A stretch of 14,636 nt of DNA from Gemmatimonadota bacterium (GTDB lineage Bacteria > Gemmatimonadota > Gemmatimonadetes > Longimicrobiales > RSA9), in NCBI GenBank assembly GCA_016207445.1, contig JACQPS010000134.1, forward strand, positions 1-14,636. Reading direction: 5' to 3'. The notes below the pieces were generated by a model. The model saw only the letters and a program-made list of their open reading frames with translations, was not told the origin of the DNA and did no database searches. Every line of letters begins with the position of its first letter. Within the stretch, counting starts at the first letter, position 1. Made by a program: the position numbers and the translations under genes. This document shows positions 1 through 7,176 of this stretch, piece after piece.

Positions 1-965
1 AGCCGGTCGCGGCCGATGCCCTCCCCTACCAGGTACTCCTCGTAGAGGCCGATCGGGTCGCGCTTGCCCCAGGCCTCGAACAGTTCGGCCGCGAACGTCG
101 CCCGCGCCTCGGCCTCGTCGTGCGTCGCGTGGCCGCCCATGCGGAACGTCTCCGCGACCAGCAAGCTGGGGCCGTCTCCCGTCCGCGCGCGCTCGGCAGC
201 CAGGCGAGTCGCGGCGTAGACGTCGAGCACGTGGTTCCCGTCCACGGCGGCGCCGGGCATGCCGTACATCCTGGGCCACTCCCGCAGGTCACCGGCCTGA
301 TGCTGATCCAGCCGCGTCCCCAGCGCAACCTGGTTGTTTTGCAGGATGAACACGGCCGGCACCTTCAGCACGGCGGCGAGATTCAGCCCTTCGTGCACCG
401 CGGCCGTCTTGGTCGCGCCGTCGCCGATCCAGGTCAGCGCCACCCGCGGCTCGCCGCGCCGGCGGAACGCCAGCGCCATGCCGGTGATGACCGGCACCAT
501 GTCGCCCACGTGCGAGACGGGCTGGATCACGCCATGATGCGGGTCCCCGATGTGCAGATCCCGGCCGCCGTTCGGGCCGTCCGCCGTCGCCAGGTAGCCG
601 CGCAGCATGTCCTCGAGGCGCATGCCCAGCTCGTGGCACGCGCCGGCGTTGCGGATCATGGGCGCGACGACGTCGCGGTCCCGATCCAGCGCGTGCACGC
701 TCCCGATCGTGACCGCCTCCTCCCCCGTTCCCAGCCACGCCTTCGAGATCACGCCCTGCCGGACCCAGCGCTTGAGCGCGATGTCGTGCAGCCGGTTCCG
801 CAGCAAACCGGAGTACAGCTCGAGCAGCTTCCCCTCGGGCAGCGCCTCGATGACCGCGCGGCGCGCCGCGTCCTGCCGCACGCACGTGCCGTACTCCCGC
901 ACCAGCGCGGGATCCGGCTGCCAGCTCAGGTACTCGGGGGGATCGAAGAGTGGGTAGCGGCGCAT
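1..965 (-). CDS. TPP-dependent 2-oxoacid dehydrogenase E1 component, alpha subunit (3' end outside window)
   Basis: This is the alpha subunit of the decarboxylating E1 component of a pyruvate or branched-chain 2-oxoacid dehydrogenase complex. It would use thiamine diphosphate to transfer the acyl group to E2 lipoate in the cytoplasm. About 321 residues are visible; the C-terminus runs off the left edge. The TPP-binding signature is clear: GDG at residues 181-183 and NN at 210-211, the spacing expected of the GDG-x(24-27)-NN motif. Upstream are the family segments WLGTGEEA and DVVAPMIRNAG. The ATG at 965 is the only start candidate before an in-frame stop at 981-983, which lies inside the upstream repeat array; no Shine-Dalgarno is visible. 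The HIT gene precedes it on the same strand. An E1 beta gene would be expected just beyond the edge. The sequence does not decide between pyruvate and branched-chain substrates. Confidence 0.9.
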   Translation of the reverse strand, partial: MRRYPLFDPPEYLSWQPDPALVREYGTCVRQDAARRAVIEALPEGKLLELYSGLLRNRLHDIALKRWVRQGVISKAWLGTGEEAVTIGSVHALDRDRDVVAPMIRNAGACHELGMRLEDMLRGYLATADGPNGGRDLHIGDPHHGVIQPVSHVGDMVPVITGMALAFRRRGEPRVALTWIGDGATKTAAVHEGLNLAAVLKVPAVFILQNNQVALGTRLDQHQAGDLREWPRMYGMPGAAVDGNHVLDVYAATRLAAERARTGDGPSLLVAETFRMGGHATHDEAEARATFAAELFEAWGKRDPIGLYEEYLVGEGIGRDR

Positions 966-970
966 AACGA

Positions 971-1073
971 AGTTAACAGTTCACAGTTCAGTTCACAGTT
1001 GACAGTTCACAGTTCACAGTTCCATGGCCAACGGATCATCCGTCGCCAACTGTCAACTGTCAACTGTGAACTG
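971..1073. repeat. 7-bp-unit inverted-repeat array A
   Basis: The left side is built from AGTTCAC/AGTTGAC heptamers (971-1023) and the right side from AACTGTC/AACTGTG heptamers (1048-1073). The segments 989-1014 and 1048-1073 pair with 25 of 26 positions matching. The loop contains its own small palindrome (ACGGAT-c-ATCCGT, 1030-1042). The array fills the gap between the HIT gene and the E1 alpha gene, encodes the last residues and stop codon of the HIT gene, and ends about 5 nt before the E1 alpha start. Confidence 0.93.
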
Positions 1074-1502
1074 ACGTTCCTGGAGCGCGCGGCCGATGCG
1101 CGCGGCCATGATGTCCAGCTCCGAGCGGGACGGGATCGCCGCGCCGGGTGGCGGGAGCTGGAGCGCGAAGTGCTCGCCCTCGCGGACCGGGATGAGGTGC
1201 AGGTGGAAGTGCAGGACGTCCTGTCCGCCTGCGCGGCCGTTGGCGCTGAAGATGTTGATCGCGGCCGCGCCCGTCGCGCGCTTGATGCCCGGCGCGATCT
1301 TGCGGGCGACCGAGAGGCAATGGGCCGCGAGCTCGTCCGGCAGCTCGAACAGGGTGGGGTAGTGCTCACGGGAGACGACCAGCGTATGGCCCGCGCTGAC
1401 CGGCTGGATGTCCAGGAATGCGATCGCGCGCTCGTCCTCGTATACGATGCTGACCATCTCCTCGCCGCCGAGGATCCGGCAGAAGATGCAGGTCTTGTCC
1501 AC
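1053..1502 (-). CDS. HIT-family (histidine triad) nucleotide hydrolase
   Basis: This is a cytoplasmic HIT-superfamily protein of 149 residues, expected to hydrolyse AMP-linked or dinucleoside polyphosphate substrates; the exact substrate is unknown. The catalytic triad motif HFHLHLI lies at residues 98-104. Near the N-terminus CIFC (C5, C8) begins the zinc-binding set seen in many bacterial HIT proteins, and H47 in SREHYP probably adds to it. The reading frame stays open far upstream, but the GTG at 1502 is the right start: it begins exactly at the conserved CIFCRI segment and has a strong GGGAGG 4 nt upstream. The last residues (FTVDS) and the stop are encoded by repeat array A rather than by family sequence. 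It is transcribed toward the E1 alpha gene, perhaps as one unit, and faces away from the V4R-like gene. Confidence 0.92.
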   Translation of the reverse strand: MDKTCIFCRILGGEEMVSIVYEDERAIAFLDIQPVSAGHTLVVSREHYPTLFELPDELAAHCLSVARKIAPGIKRATGAAAINIFSANGRAGGQDVLHFHLHLIPVREGEHFALQLPPPGAAIPSRSELDIMAARIGRALQERQFTVDS

Positions 1503-1504
1503 GG

Positions 1505-1512
1505 CCCCTCCC
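1505..1512 (-). promoter_or_regulatory. Ribosome binding site fixing the HIT gene start
   Basis: The minus strand reads GGGAGGGG, ending 2 nt before the GTG start at 1502, with the GGAGG core 4 nt away. This decides for the GTG start over the long upstream extension of the same frame, which runs antisense through the V4R-like gene. The surrounding gap 1503-1661 separates two divergent genes and must hold both promoters; I see no convincing -35/-10 pair in it. Confidence 0.7.
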
Positions 1513-1661
1513 GGTCGACAGCCCACGCGCCCGCTGTCACGATGGGGGCGGTCGCGCCAGCGGCGCAAGATCGTACTCGCTGATGTTTTCCCCGACCGAG
1601 TTGCCGGGAGGGTTGGGCCAACGCAGATTGTAGGCATGTTCTCCACTGTCGTGCGCGCCTG

Positions 1662-2306
1662 ATGGCGGCGCCGGCCCGGATCGACCCCGGATCCGACGGG
1701 AGCGTGGCGCCGCTGCTGCCACTCGCGCTGCTCGAGTCCATGCGCGCGCACGACCGGCCGCGGGAAGTGCTCGAGGACGAGGATCTGGCATCCAGCCTGC
1801 CGCGCCGCCTCGGTCTGACCGGCGTGGTGGAGTCGCAGATCCAGCGGTACGAGTCGGCTCGCCGGCGGGGGAAGCGGGTCCCCGCCGAGGAAGTCGCGAA
1901 TCTGCTCCGGCTCGTGCTGCGTCGCCCGGACGCCGAGGCGATCCTGCACGAGGCGGGCTACCAGGTCGCCCGAAGGCACGTCGGACGCGCCCGCCCTCCG
2001 GCCGCCGGCGCCCTGCGGCTGCTTCCCCGGGCCGCGACGCTGGCCGCCGCGCGGCATTCCGCGAGGCGGCTGCTGAAGCGGCTGGTCGGTCCCGGCAGCG
2101 TGGAGGTCGAAGGCGGGCTGTTGACGGCGCGCGTTCGCGGCGGGCTCGTCGCGCTGCTGGACGCGGATGGGGCGGCGACCTGTGTCCTCTACGCCAGCGC
2201 GCTGGAGGAGCTGGTCTTCCTGTATACCGGCAAGCGCCACACGGTCGTGCACGGTCGCTGCGCCACGCGCGGCGACCCGGTCTGCGAATGGAGCCTCGCG
2301 GAATGA
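1662..2306 (+). CDS. Hypothetical protein with C-terminal V4R-like (4-vinyl reductase-type) domain
   Basis: This is a 214-residue protein without a signal peptide or membrane segment. The C-terminal third resembles the V4R small-ligand-binding domain found in regulators and in bacteriochlorophyll reductase relatives. Residues about 143-212 show the pattern of a short beta stretch, a helix (SALEELVFLYTG) and the terminal motif HGRCATRGDPVCEWSL, with cysteines at 174, 200 and 208. The N-terminal half is rich in Arg, Leu and Glu, helical, and not recognised. The stop overlaps the start of the DUF2203 gene (ATGA), so the two are probably co-translated. No clear Shine-Dalgarno precedes the ATG at 1662; a downstream ATG (residue 27) is possible. 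A role as a small-molecule or heme/metal sensor is inference only. Confidence 0.6.
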   Translation: MAAPARIDPGSDGSVAPLLPLALLESMRAHDRPREVLEDEDLASSLPRRLGLTGVVESQIQRYESARRRGKRVPAEEVANLLRLVLRRPDAEAILHEAGYQVARRHVGRARPPAAGALRLLPRAATLAAARHSARRLLKRLVGPGSVEVEGGLLTARVRGGLVALLDADGAATCVLYASALEELVFLYTGKRHTVVHGRCATRGDPVCEWSLAE

Positions 2307-2764
2307 GCGTCAAGCAGGATCGGCCGCGTTTCTTCACGGTCGAGGAGGCGAACCGTACGCTGCCCCTGGTGCGCCGCATCGTTCAGGACATCGTGCACAC
2401 CCACGGCCACCTCCAGCCGCGCATCCAGGAGCTGCAGCAGCTCACCGCGGATGCGCGCACGCCGCCGGCTCGCGCCCTCGTCATGCGCCGCGAGATCGAG
2501 GCCGAGGGGAAGCGCATCGATGAGTTCGTGGCGGAGCTGCAGCAGCTCGGCTGCGTGTTCAAGGGCTTCGACCTCGGCCTCGTCGACTTCTACACCCTGT
2601 ACGGGGGGCGACCCGTCTTTCTTTGCTGGAAGCTCGGCGAAGAGCGCGTCGAGCACTGGCACGACCTCGAGTCCGGCTACACCGGCCGTCAACCGCTCAC
2701 GCCCGCAATGGAAGAGGAGATCCGGAAGGCGCTCCGCCCGCGGCGTGCGCCCGTGCGCCCGTAG
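2303..2764 (+). CDS. DUF2203 family protein
   Basis: This is a 153-residue protein matching the DUF2203 family, whose function is unknown. The N-terminus carries RFFTVEEANRTLPLVRRI (residues 9-26). A helical, coiled-coil-like stretch follows to about residue 82. The C-terminal signature GFDLGLVDFYTLYGGRPVFL and CWKLGEERVEHWHDLESGY covers residues 88-126 and contains the conserved C108 and H118/H120. The ATG at 2303 overlaps the TGA of the preceding gene (ATGA), favouring it over the ATG at 2288 and indicating translational coupling. The conserved aromatic, histidine and glutamate residues suggest a ligand- or metal-binding pocket, but no activity can be assigned. It converges with the DHH phosphoesterase, separated by only 16 nt. 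Confidence 0.88.
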   Translation: MSVKQDRPRFFTVEEANRTLPLVRRIVQDIVHTHGHLQPRIQELQQLTADARTPPARALVMRREIEAEGKRIDEFVAELQQLGCVFKGFDLGLVDFYTLYGGRPVFLCWKLGEERVEHWHDLESGYTGRQPLTPAMEEEIRKALRPRRAPVRP

Positions 2765-2770
2765 GAACAG

Positions 2771-2789
2771 CGTTCAACTTTCAACTTCC
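2771..2789. repeat. Degenerate trace of the 7-bp repeat (site F)
   Basis: The sequence GTTCAACTTTCAACTTCCC has the same 7-bp period as the larger arrays (minus strand: AAGTTGA AAGTTGA AC). It lies at the convergent junction of the DUF2203 and DHH genes and contains the TGA of the DHH gene (AGT TGA on the minus strand). It is short and has no facing arm, so I treat it as a decayed or partial copy. Confidence 0.55.
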
Positions 2790-3929
2790 CTCTGAGTCTT
2801 CCCCAACCCCGGCCGCCCGCAGCAGCCTGCCCCGGATCTGCCGGTTGAACGCATCCCACTTCAGGCGCATGTGCTCGGCATCGGTCGTCCCCTCCAGGAA
2901 GCCGATCGGGATCTCGAAGCCGCCCGCGCGGCTGCGCCCCCCGCCGTAGTGACGGCCGCGCACGTCGGTGCCGAGCGCGCTCTTGAGGAACTGGTCGACG
3001 TCCAGCGTGAGCTTCGAGGTGCGTACGCTGCCCACCACAAGCTCGCGTTCCCCCTCGCCCAGCAGGATGCCATAGACCACGGCCGTGTGGACGTTTTCCT
3101 CGGTGAGCAGGAAGTCGGCCGCCTGCGGGATCGCGTCCCGATCCGCGTGGCGCAGGTAGCCCACGCCGGCCAGGGAAAAGCCGCCGCGCACGATCCGATC
3201 GGTCAGGGCGATCCGGATCACATCCATCGTTCCGCGCGTGCGCTGGACCCGCAGCACGCTGTCCAGGAGCTGCGGATCGGTGAACTGGCTGAGGTACGCG
3301 GCGGCGAGGTACTCCTCCGGGCCCGCGCGGATGAAGCCGTTCGTCTCGGCACGCAGCCCGTGCACCAGCGCCGTGGCGAGATGCACGTGCGGCTCCTTGT
3401 CCGGGTCGAGCGTGACGACCTCGCCGCTGCGCAGGTAGTCGGTCAGGATGGTGGCGGCGGCACCGACCGGCCGGACATCCTCGAACTCCGGGTTCAGCAC
3501 GCCCTGCGGCGCGTGGTGGTCGATGACCGCCAGCGCGCGCACGCCGGCGCCCTGGCAGCGCTCGGCCAGCCGCGTCGTCGTCCCCTGGTTGTCGATGTAG
3601 ACCGCGCCGTCGTAGCGTTCCAGCGGGAGCGCGCCGGTGAACCGGGTCAGGTCGATGTCGAGCAGGTGAACCAGCGCGAGGTTCTCCTGATGACTGACCC
3701 GGCCCTCGTAGACGATCTCCGTGTCGATGTCGAAGCGCTCGGCGAGCAGGCGGTACGCCAGGCCGGATGAGATCGCATCCGGATCGGGGTAGTCCTGGAG
3801 CGCGATCAGGTGCACCTCGCCCCGGTGCCGCGCCAGAAACTGCGCGAAGGCGCGGGCACGCTCGTCATCGCCGAAGTTGCGGCTGAGGACCGGCAGTTCG
3901 GGCGCCTGCGTCTGCAGCGAATGAGCCAT
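2781..3929 (-). CDS. DHH/DHHA1 family phosphoesterase
   Basis: This is a 382-residue cytoplasmic phosphoesterase of the DHH superfamily, related to nanoRNase/pAp phosphatase and cyclic-dinucleotide phosphodiesterases that use two manganese ions. Motif I is YPDPDAISSG (residues 47-56), with the usual first metal-binding histidine replaced by Gln/Asp. Motif II is YIDNQG (D113) and motif III is DHHA (137-140). The DHHA1 substrate-binding loop GGGRSRAGG is at 329-337. The ATG at 3929 has GGGAGA about 7 nt upstream. The gene follows ftsH by 26 nt on the same strand and is probably in its operon. The final AGT-TGA codons coincide with a remnant of the 7-bp repeat. Degradation of short oligoribonucleotides or c-di-AMP-type products is plausible, but the substrate cannot be told from sequence. 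Confidence 0.9.
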   Translation of the reverse strand: MAHSLQTQAPELPVLSRNFGDDERARAFAQFLARHRGEVHLIALQDYPDPDAISSGLAYRLLAERFDIDTEIVYEGRVSHQENLALVHLLDIDLTRFTGALPLERYDGAVYIDNQGTTTRLAERCQGAGVRALAVIDHHAPQGVLNPEFEDVRPVGAAATILTDYLRSGEVVTLDPDKEPHVHLATALVHGLRAETNGFIRAGPEEYLAAAYLSQFTDPQLLDSVLRVQRTRGTMDVIRIALTDRIVRGGFSLAGVGYLRHADRDAIPQAADFLLTEENVHTAVVYGILLGEGERELVVGSVRTSKLTLDVDQFLKSALGTDVRGRHYGGGRSRAGGFEIPIGFLEGTTDAEHMRLKWDAFNRQIRGRLLRAAGVGEDSEGS

Positions 3930-3955
3930 GACTCGCTTCTCCCGGTGAAGCCGCC

Positions 3956-5923
3956 TCAGTCCGCCGCCTGCGAGGGCGGAACGTGCCCGATCTCCGGCCG
4001 CTCTTCCTCGCCCGGCTCGTGCGCCGGTTTGCCGAGCAGCTCGCGCAGCTCGCTGCGGTCGACGACCTCCTTTTCCAGCAGCCGCAGCGCGAGCTGCTCG
4101 AGCACGCCCCGATCCCGCGTCAGGATGTCGAGCGCACGATCGTGCGCCTCCGCCAGCACCTGCCGCACTTCCGCATCCATGGCCTCGGCCGTGGCTTCGC
4201 TGTAGGGCCGGTGCCCGTCCTGTGGCGGTTCACGAAAGTCCAGAAACGCCTGCGGCCGCGGCCGGAACGTCACCGGCCCGAGCGTATCGGACATGCCGTA
4301 TTCGCTCATCATGCGCCGCGCGATGTCGCTGGCCCGCTCCAGGTCATTGCTCGCGCCGGTCGAGATCTCGTCGAAGATCAACTCCTCGGCCGCACGGCCG
4401 CCCAGCAGCACGCAGAGCCGATCCAGCAACTCCTTACGCTGCAACAGGTAACGATCCTCGGTCGGCAGCTGCTGCGTGTACCCCAGCGCACCGATGCCGC
4501 GCGGGATGATCGAGATCTTGTGCACCGGATCCGCGGTCTCGACGCGCTCGGCGACGACGGCGTGCCCCGCCTCGTGGTACGCGACGATCTTGCGCTCCTG
4601 CTCGTTGATCAGCCGGTTCTTCTTCTCGAGTCCGGCGATGACGCGGTCCACGGCCTCGTCGATGTCCGGCATGGTCACCGCCTCGCGATTCCGGCGCGCT
4701 GCGAGCAGCGCCGCCTCGTTCAGCAGGTTGGCGAGGTCGGCGCCGACGAACCCGGGCGTGCGCCTGGCGACCTCGGCCAGGTCCACGTCGGTCCCGAGCC
4801 GGATGCCCTTGGCGTGCACGCGCAGGATCGCGTCGCGGCCCCGCATGTCCGGGCGGTCCACCAGGACCTGCCGGTCGAAGCGCCCCGGGCGGAGCAGCGC
4901 CGGATCCAGGATCTCCGGGCGATTGGTGGCCGCCATGATGATGACGCCGGTGCGGGGATCGAACCCGTCCATCTCGACCAGCAGCTGGTTGAGCGTCAGC
5001 TCGCGCTCGTCGTGGCCGCCGAGAATGCCGCCCACGCCGCGCGCCTTGCCCAGGGCGTCCAGCTCGTCGATGAAGACGATGCAGGGTGCATTCGTCTTGG
5101 CCTGCTCGAACAGGTCGCGCACGCGCGCCGCCCCCACGCCCACGAACATCTCGACGAACTCCGAGCCGCTGATCGAGAAGAAGGTCACGTTCGCCTCACC
5201 GGCCACCGCCCGCGCCAGCAGCGTCTTGCCGGTCCCGGGCGGGCCGACCAGCAGCACGCCCTTCGGGATCTTGGCGCCCAGCCGTGCGAACTTCTGCGGC
5301 GTGCGCAGGAACTCGACCACCTCGACCAGCTCCTGTTTCGCCTCATCCGCGCCCGCGACATCGGCGAACGTCACGCCCGTGCCCTCTTCGCCCACGATGC
5401 GCGCCTTGTTCCGGCCCACGGTCATCACGCCTTGCGCCGGGCTGATGCGGCGCAGCATCCAGATCCAGAACAGCACGAGCAAGCCCAGCGGCACGAGCCA
5501 GCCGACCACGTCGCCCAGCCAGCCATTGACGGAGCCCTCGTAGCGGATGCCCTTCGATTCGAGCAGGGGGATCAGCTCCTCGTCGCCCGGGACACGCGTG
5601 GCGGTCCAGACGCGCGGCGCGTCCGACTGGCGCGCGGTGTCGGCCGGCCCCGCGCGGATGACCTCTTCGCCGATTACCACCTCCTCGACCTGACCGGCCG
5701 CGATGCGCTGCTTCAGCTCGCTGTACGCGAGCTGCTGCGTCTGCCGCTGGCCCAGCAGGTAGTTGAGAGCGATGAGGAGCAGAAATGCGGCGACGAAGTA
5801 CAGGAGCGAGAAGCGCGTGCGGCGGTTGTCCAGACGCGTGTTCAGACGGCGGCGGTCGCGGCCCCCGTTCCGCCGGTCCCGCCGGCGTCGATTCTCCTCG
5901 TCGTTGCGTCCGTTCGCATTCAC
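3956..5923 (-). CDS. ftsH: ATP-dependent zinc metalloprotease FtsH
   Basis: This is a membrane-anchored AAA+ protease of 655 residues, the normal size for FtsH, which degrades misassembled membrane proteins and short-lived regulators. Features in order: an unusual Arg/Asn-rich cytoplasmic N-terminus (1-37), TM1 (about 38-58), a periplasmic domain, TM2 (about 138-157), Walker A GPPGTGKT (227-234), pore-loop FVG (260-262), Walker B with D286/E287, the second region of homology with arginine fingers R345 and R348, the zinc motif HEAGH (450-454), and the third zinc ligand D527 in STGASND. All catalytic residues are intact. It starts at ATG 5923 without a strong Shine-Dalgarno. Downstream is the DHH gene; upstream, beyond a structured repeat, is the divergent dehydratase gene. 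Confidence 0.98.
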   Translation of the reverse strand: MNANGRNDEENRRRRDRRNGGRDRRRLNTRLDNRRTRFSLLYFVAAFLLLIALNYLLGQRQTQQLAYSELKQRIAAGQVEEVVIGEEVIRAGPADTARQSDAPRVWTATRVPGDEELIPLLESKGIRYEGSVNGWLGDVVGWLVPLGLLVLFWIWMLRRISPAQGVMTVGRNKARIVGEEGTGVTFADVAGADEAKQELVEVVEFLRTPQKFARLGAKIPKGVLLVGPPGTGKTLLARAVAGEANVTFFSISGSEFVEMFVGVGAARVRDLFEQAKTNAPCIVFIDELDALGKARGVGGILGGHDERELTLNQLLVEMDGFDPRTGVIIMAATNRPEILDPALLRPGRFDRQVLVDRPDMRGRDAILRVHAKGIRLGTDVDLAEVARRTPGFVGADLANLLNEAALLAARRNREAVTMPDIDEAVDRVIAGLEKKNRLINEQERKIVAYHEAGHAVVAERVETADPVHKISIIPRGIGALGYTQQLPTEDRYLLQRKELLDRLCVLLGGRAAEELIFDEISTGASNDLERASDIARRMMSEYGMSDTLGPVTFRPRPQAFLDFREPPQDGHRPYSEATAEAMDAEVRQVLAEAHDRALDILTRDRGVLEQLALRLLEKEVVDRSELRELLGKPAHEPGEEERPEIGHVPPSQAAD

Positions 5924-6026
5924 GGGACGCCAGACGGGGCAAATTGCGCGCCCGCTTGCGCTGCGACCGGGCCGGGCGCATCCTTGCCCGCTCGCGGGCC
6001 GCCTCCGGGCGCCTCGGGTATTAGCT

Positions 6027-6191
6027 CACCGCAAAGGCCGCAAAGGACGCGAAGAACCGCAGAGGTCGCCCACGCGATAGCCGAGGGGCGCCCGGCGACC
6101 AAACCTCAGAAAATGAGGTTTCGATTGTCGCTGAGCCTGCAGCATTCCCAGGAAGGCTCTGCTTTGCGGTCTTTGCGCTCTTTGCGGTAAA
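6027..6191. repeat. 9-bp-periodic inverted-repeat element, copy G1
   Basis: The left arm (6028-6068) is a run of imperfect 9-mers of the type CCGCAAAGG / ACGCGAAGA. The right arm (6160-6189) is the inverted version, CTTTGCGGT / CTTTGCGCT / CTTTGCGGT. The core holds a perfect 8-bp hairpin AAACCTCA-gaaaa-TGAGGTTT (6101-6121), enclosed by a second stem CGGCGA...TCGCTG. The element sits in the 294-bp divergent gap between ftsH and the dehydratase gene, so it cannot be a terminator for either. The rest of this gap (5924-6026, 6192-6217) shows no gene; promoters for both genes must lie here but I cannot place them. Confidence 0.85.
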
Positions 6192-6217
6192 ACATTTCCG
6201 GCCAGGCGAAAACGACC

Positions 6218-7174
6218 ATGGTGCGACTGGACGACATTCGCAACGCGCAGGAGACGATCGCGGGACGCGTGCATCGCACCCCGCTGTTCTCATCCCGTTC
6301 GCTGTCCGAAGAGGTGGGCGCCCCGGTGTTCCTGAAGGCCGAATCGCTGCAGAAGACCGGTTCGTTCAAGGTGCGGGGTGCGCTGAACCGTGTACGCCGG
6401 CTCGGCGCGGACGAGCGCGCCCGCGGGGTCATCGGCGTGTCCGCGGGCAACCATGCGCAGGGGCTCGCGTGGGCCGCCTCGCTCGAGCGCGTGCCCTGCA
6501 CGGTCGTGATGCCGGTGCACGCGGCCGCCGCCAAGGTCGCGGCCACGCGCGCCTACGGCGCCGGCGTCGTCCTGCACGGCTCCGTCTTCGAGCTCTGGGA
6601 CAAGTGCCAGGAGCTGCAGCGCGAGCACGGCTACACGCTCGTGCACCCGTTCGACGACCCGCTCGTGATCGCGGGTCAGGGAACGGTGGGCATCGAGATC
6701 CTGGATGATTTACCGAATACGGATGCGGTCGTGGTCCCGGTGGGCGGCGGTGGACTGATCTCGGGCATCGCCGCGGCCGTGAAGGCGCTGCGGCCCGCGG
6801 CGAAGCTGATCGGGGTGGAGCCGGTGGGCGCGCCCGCGGTGCACGCCGCGCTCGAGGCTGGACACGTCGTGCGGCTCGAGCGAGTGGATACGATCGCCGA
6901 CGGGCTCGCGCCGCCCTCCACGGGCGAGCTCGCGCTGGCGCACGTGCGCGAGCTGGTCGACGAGATGGTGCTCGTCACCGACGACGAGATCCTGCACGCG
7001 CTGCGCTTCGTGCTGCAGCGCGCCAAGCTCCTGCTCGAGCCCGCGGGCGCCGCTGGCATCGCGGCGCTGCTCGCGCACAAGTGGCGGCCGCCGGCCGGCG
7101 CGCGTGTGGTGGCCGTGGCGAGCGGCGGTAACGTGGATCTCCCCCGACTCGCGTCGTTCCTCCAGGAGACTTGA
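6218..7174 (+). CDS. PLP-dependent threonine/serine dehydratase (fold-type II)
   Basis: This is a 318-residue enzyme of the tryptophan-synthase-beta fold, expected to deaminate threonine to 2-oxobutyrate (or serine to pyruvate) through an enamine intermediate. The PLP lysine is K51 in KTGSFKVRGA; the phosphate-binding glycine loop is GGGGL (176-180) and the pyridine-contacting SGGN is at 302-305. SAGNHAQG (75-82) is the family substrate loop. The protein ends right after the catalytic domain, so it lacks the ACT regulatory domains of biosynthetic IlvA and resembles the short catabolic TdcB or serine racemase types. The ATG at 6218 aligns with the family N-terminus. A Rid-family gene follows immediately, matching the known chemical link between these enamine-forming enzymes and Rid proteins. 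Threonine versus serine versus racemase activity is undecided. Confidence 0.92.
   Translation: MVRLDDIRNAQETIAGRVHRTPLFSSRSLSEEVGAPVFLKAESLQKTGSFKVRGALNRVRRLGADERARGVIGVSAGNHAQGLAWAASLERVPCTVVMPVHAAAAKVAATRAYGAGVVLHGSVFELWDKCQELQREHGYTLVHPFDDPLVIAGQGTVGIEILDDLPNTDAVVVPVGGGGLISGIAAAVKALRPAAKLIGVEPVGAPAVHAALEAGHVVRLERVDTIADGLAPPSTGELALAHVRELVDEMVLVTDDEILHALRFVLQRAKLLLEPAGAAGIAALLAHKWRPPAGARVVAVASGGNVDLPRLASFLQET
7164..7168 (+). promoter_or_regulatory. Ribosome binding site for the Rid-family gene
   Basis: AGGAG lies 8 nt before the TTG at 7177 and only 2 nt before the TTG at 7171. The spacing favours 7177. The site is inside the last codons of the dehydratase gene, which indicates coupled translation. 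Confidence 0.6.
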
Positions 7175-7176
7175 GG

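Noticed and set aside
971..1073. Possible CRISPR array
   Set aside because: The period is 7 bp, there are no spacers, the units occur in both orientations as facing arms, and no cas gene is present.
120..1583. A 487-residue plus-strand open frame across the E1 alpha and HIT genes
   Set aside because: It is antisense to two recognised genes, passes through repeat array A, and shows no family motif.
1638..1659. Near match (19 of 22) between 1638-1659 and 7335-7356
   Set aside because: The second site is inside the Rid coding region and the first is in a divergent gap; there is no extension of similarity on either side, and one such match is plausible by chance in GC-rich sequence.
1503..2252. 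N-terminal extension of the HIT protein to about 399 residues
   Set aside because: The extension is antisense to the V4R-like gene; the GTG at 1502 has a strong Shine-Dalgarno and gives a normal-length HIT protein.
3983..6190. A 735-residue open frame on the plus strand opposite ftsH
   Set aside because: It is antisense to a gene with every FtsH catalytic motif, its composition (His, Arg, Gln, Asp rich without motifs) is that of a GC-rich shadow frame, and it runs into repeat element G1.
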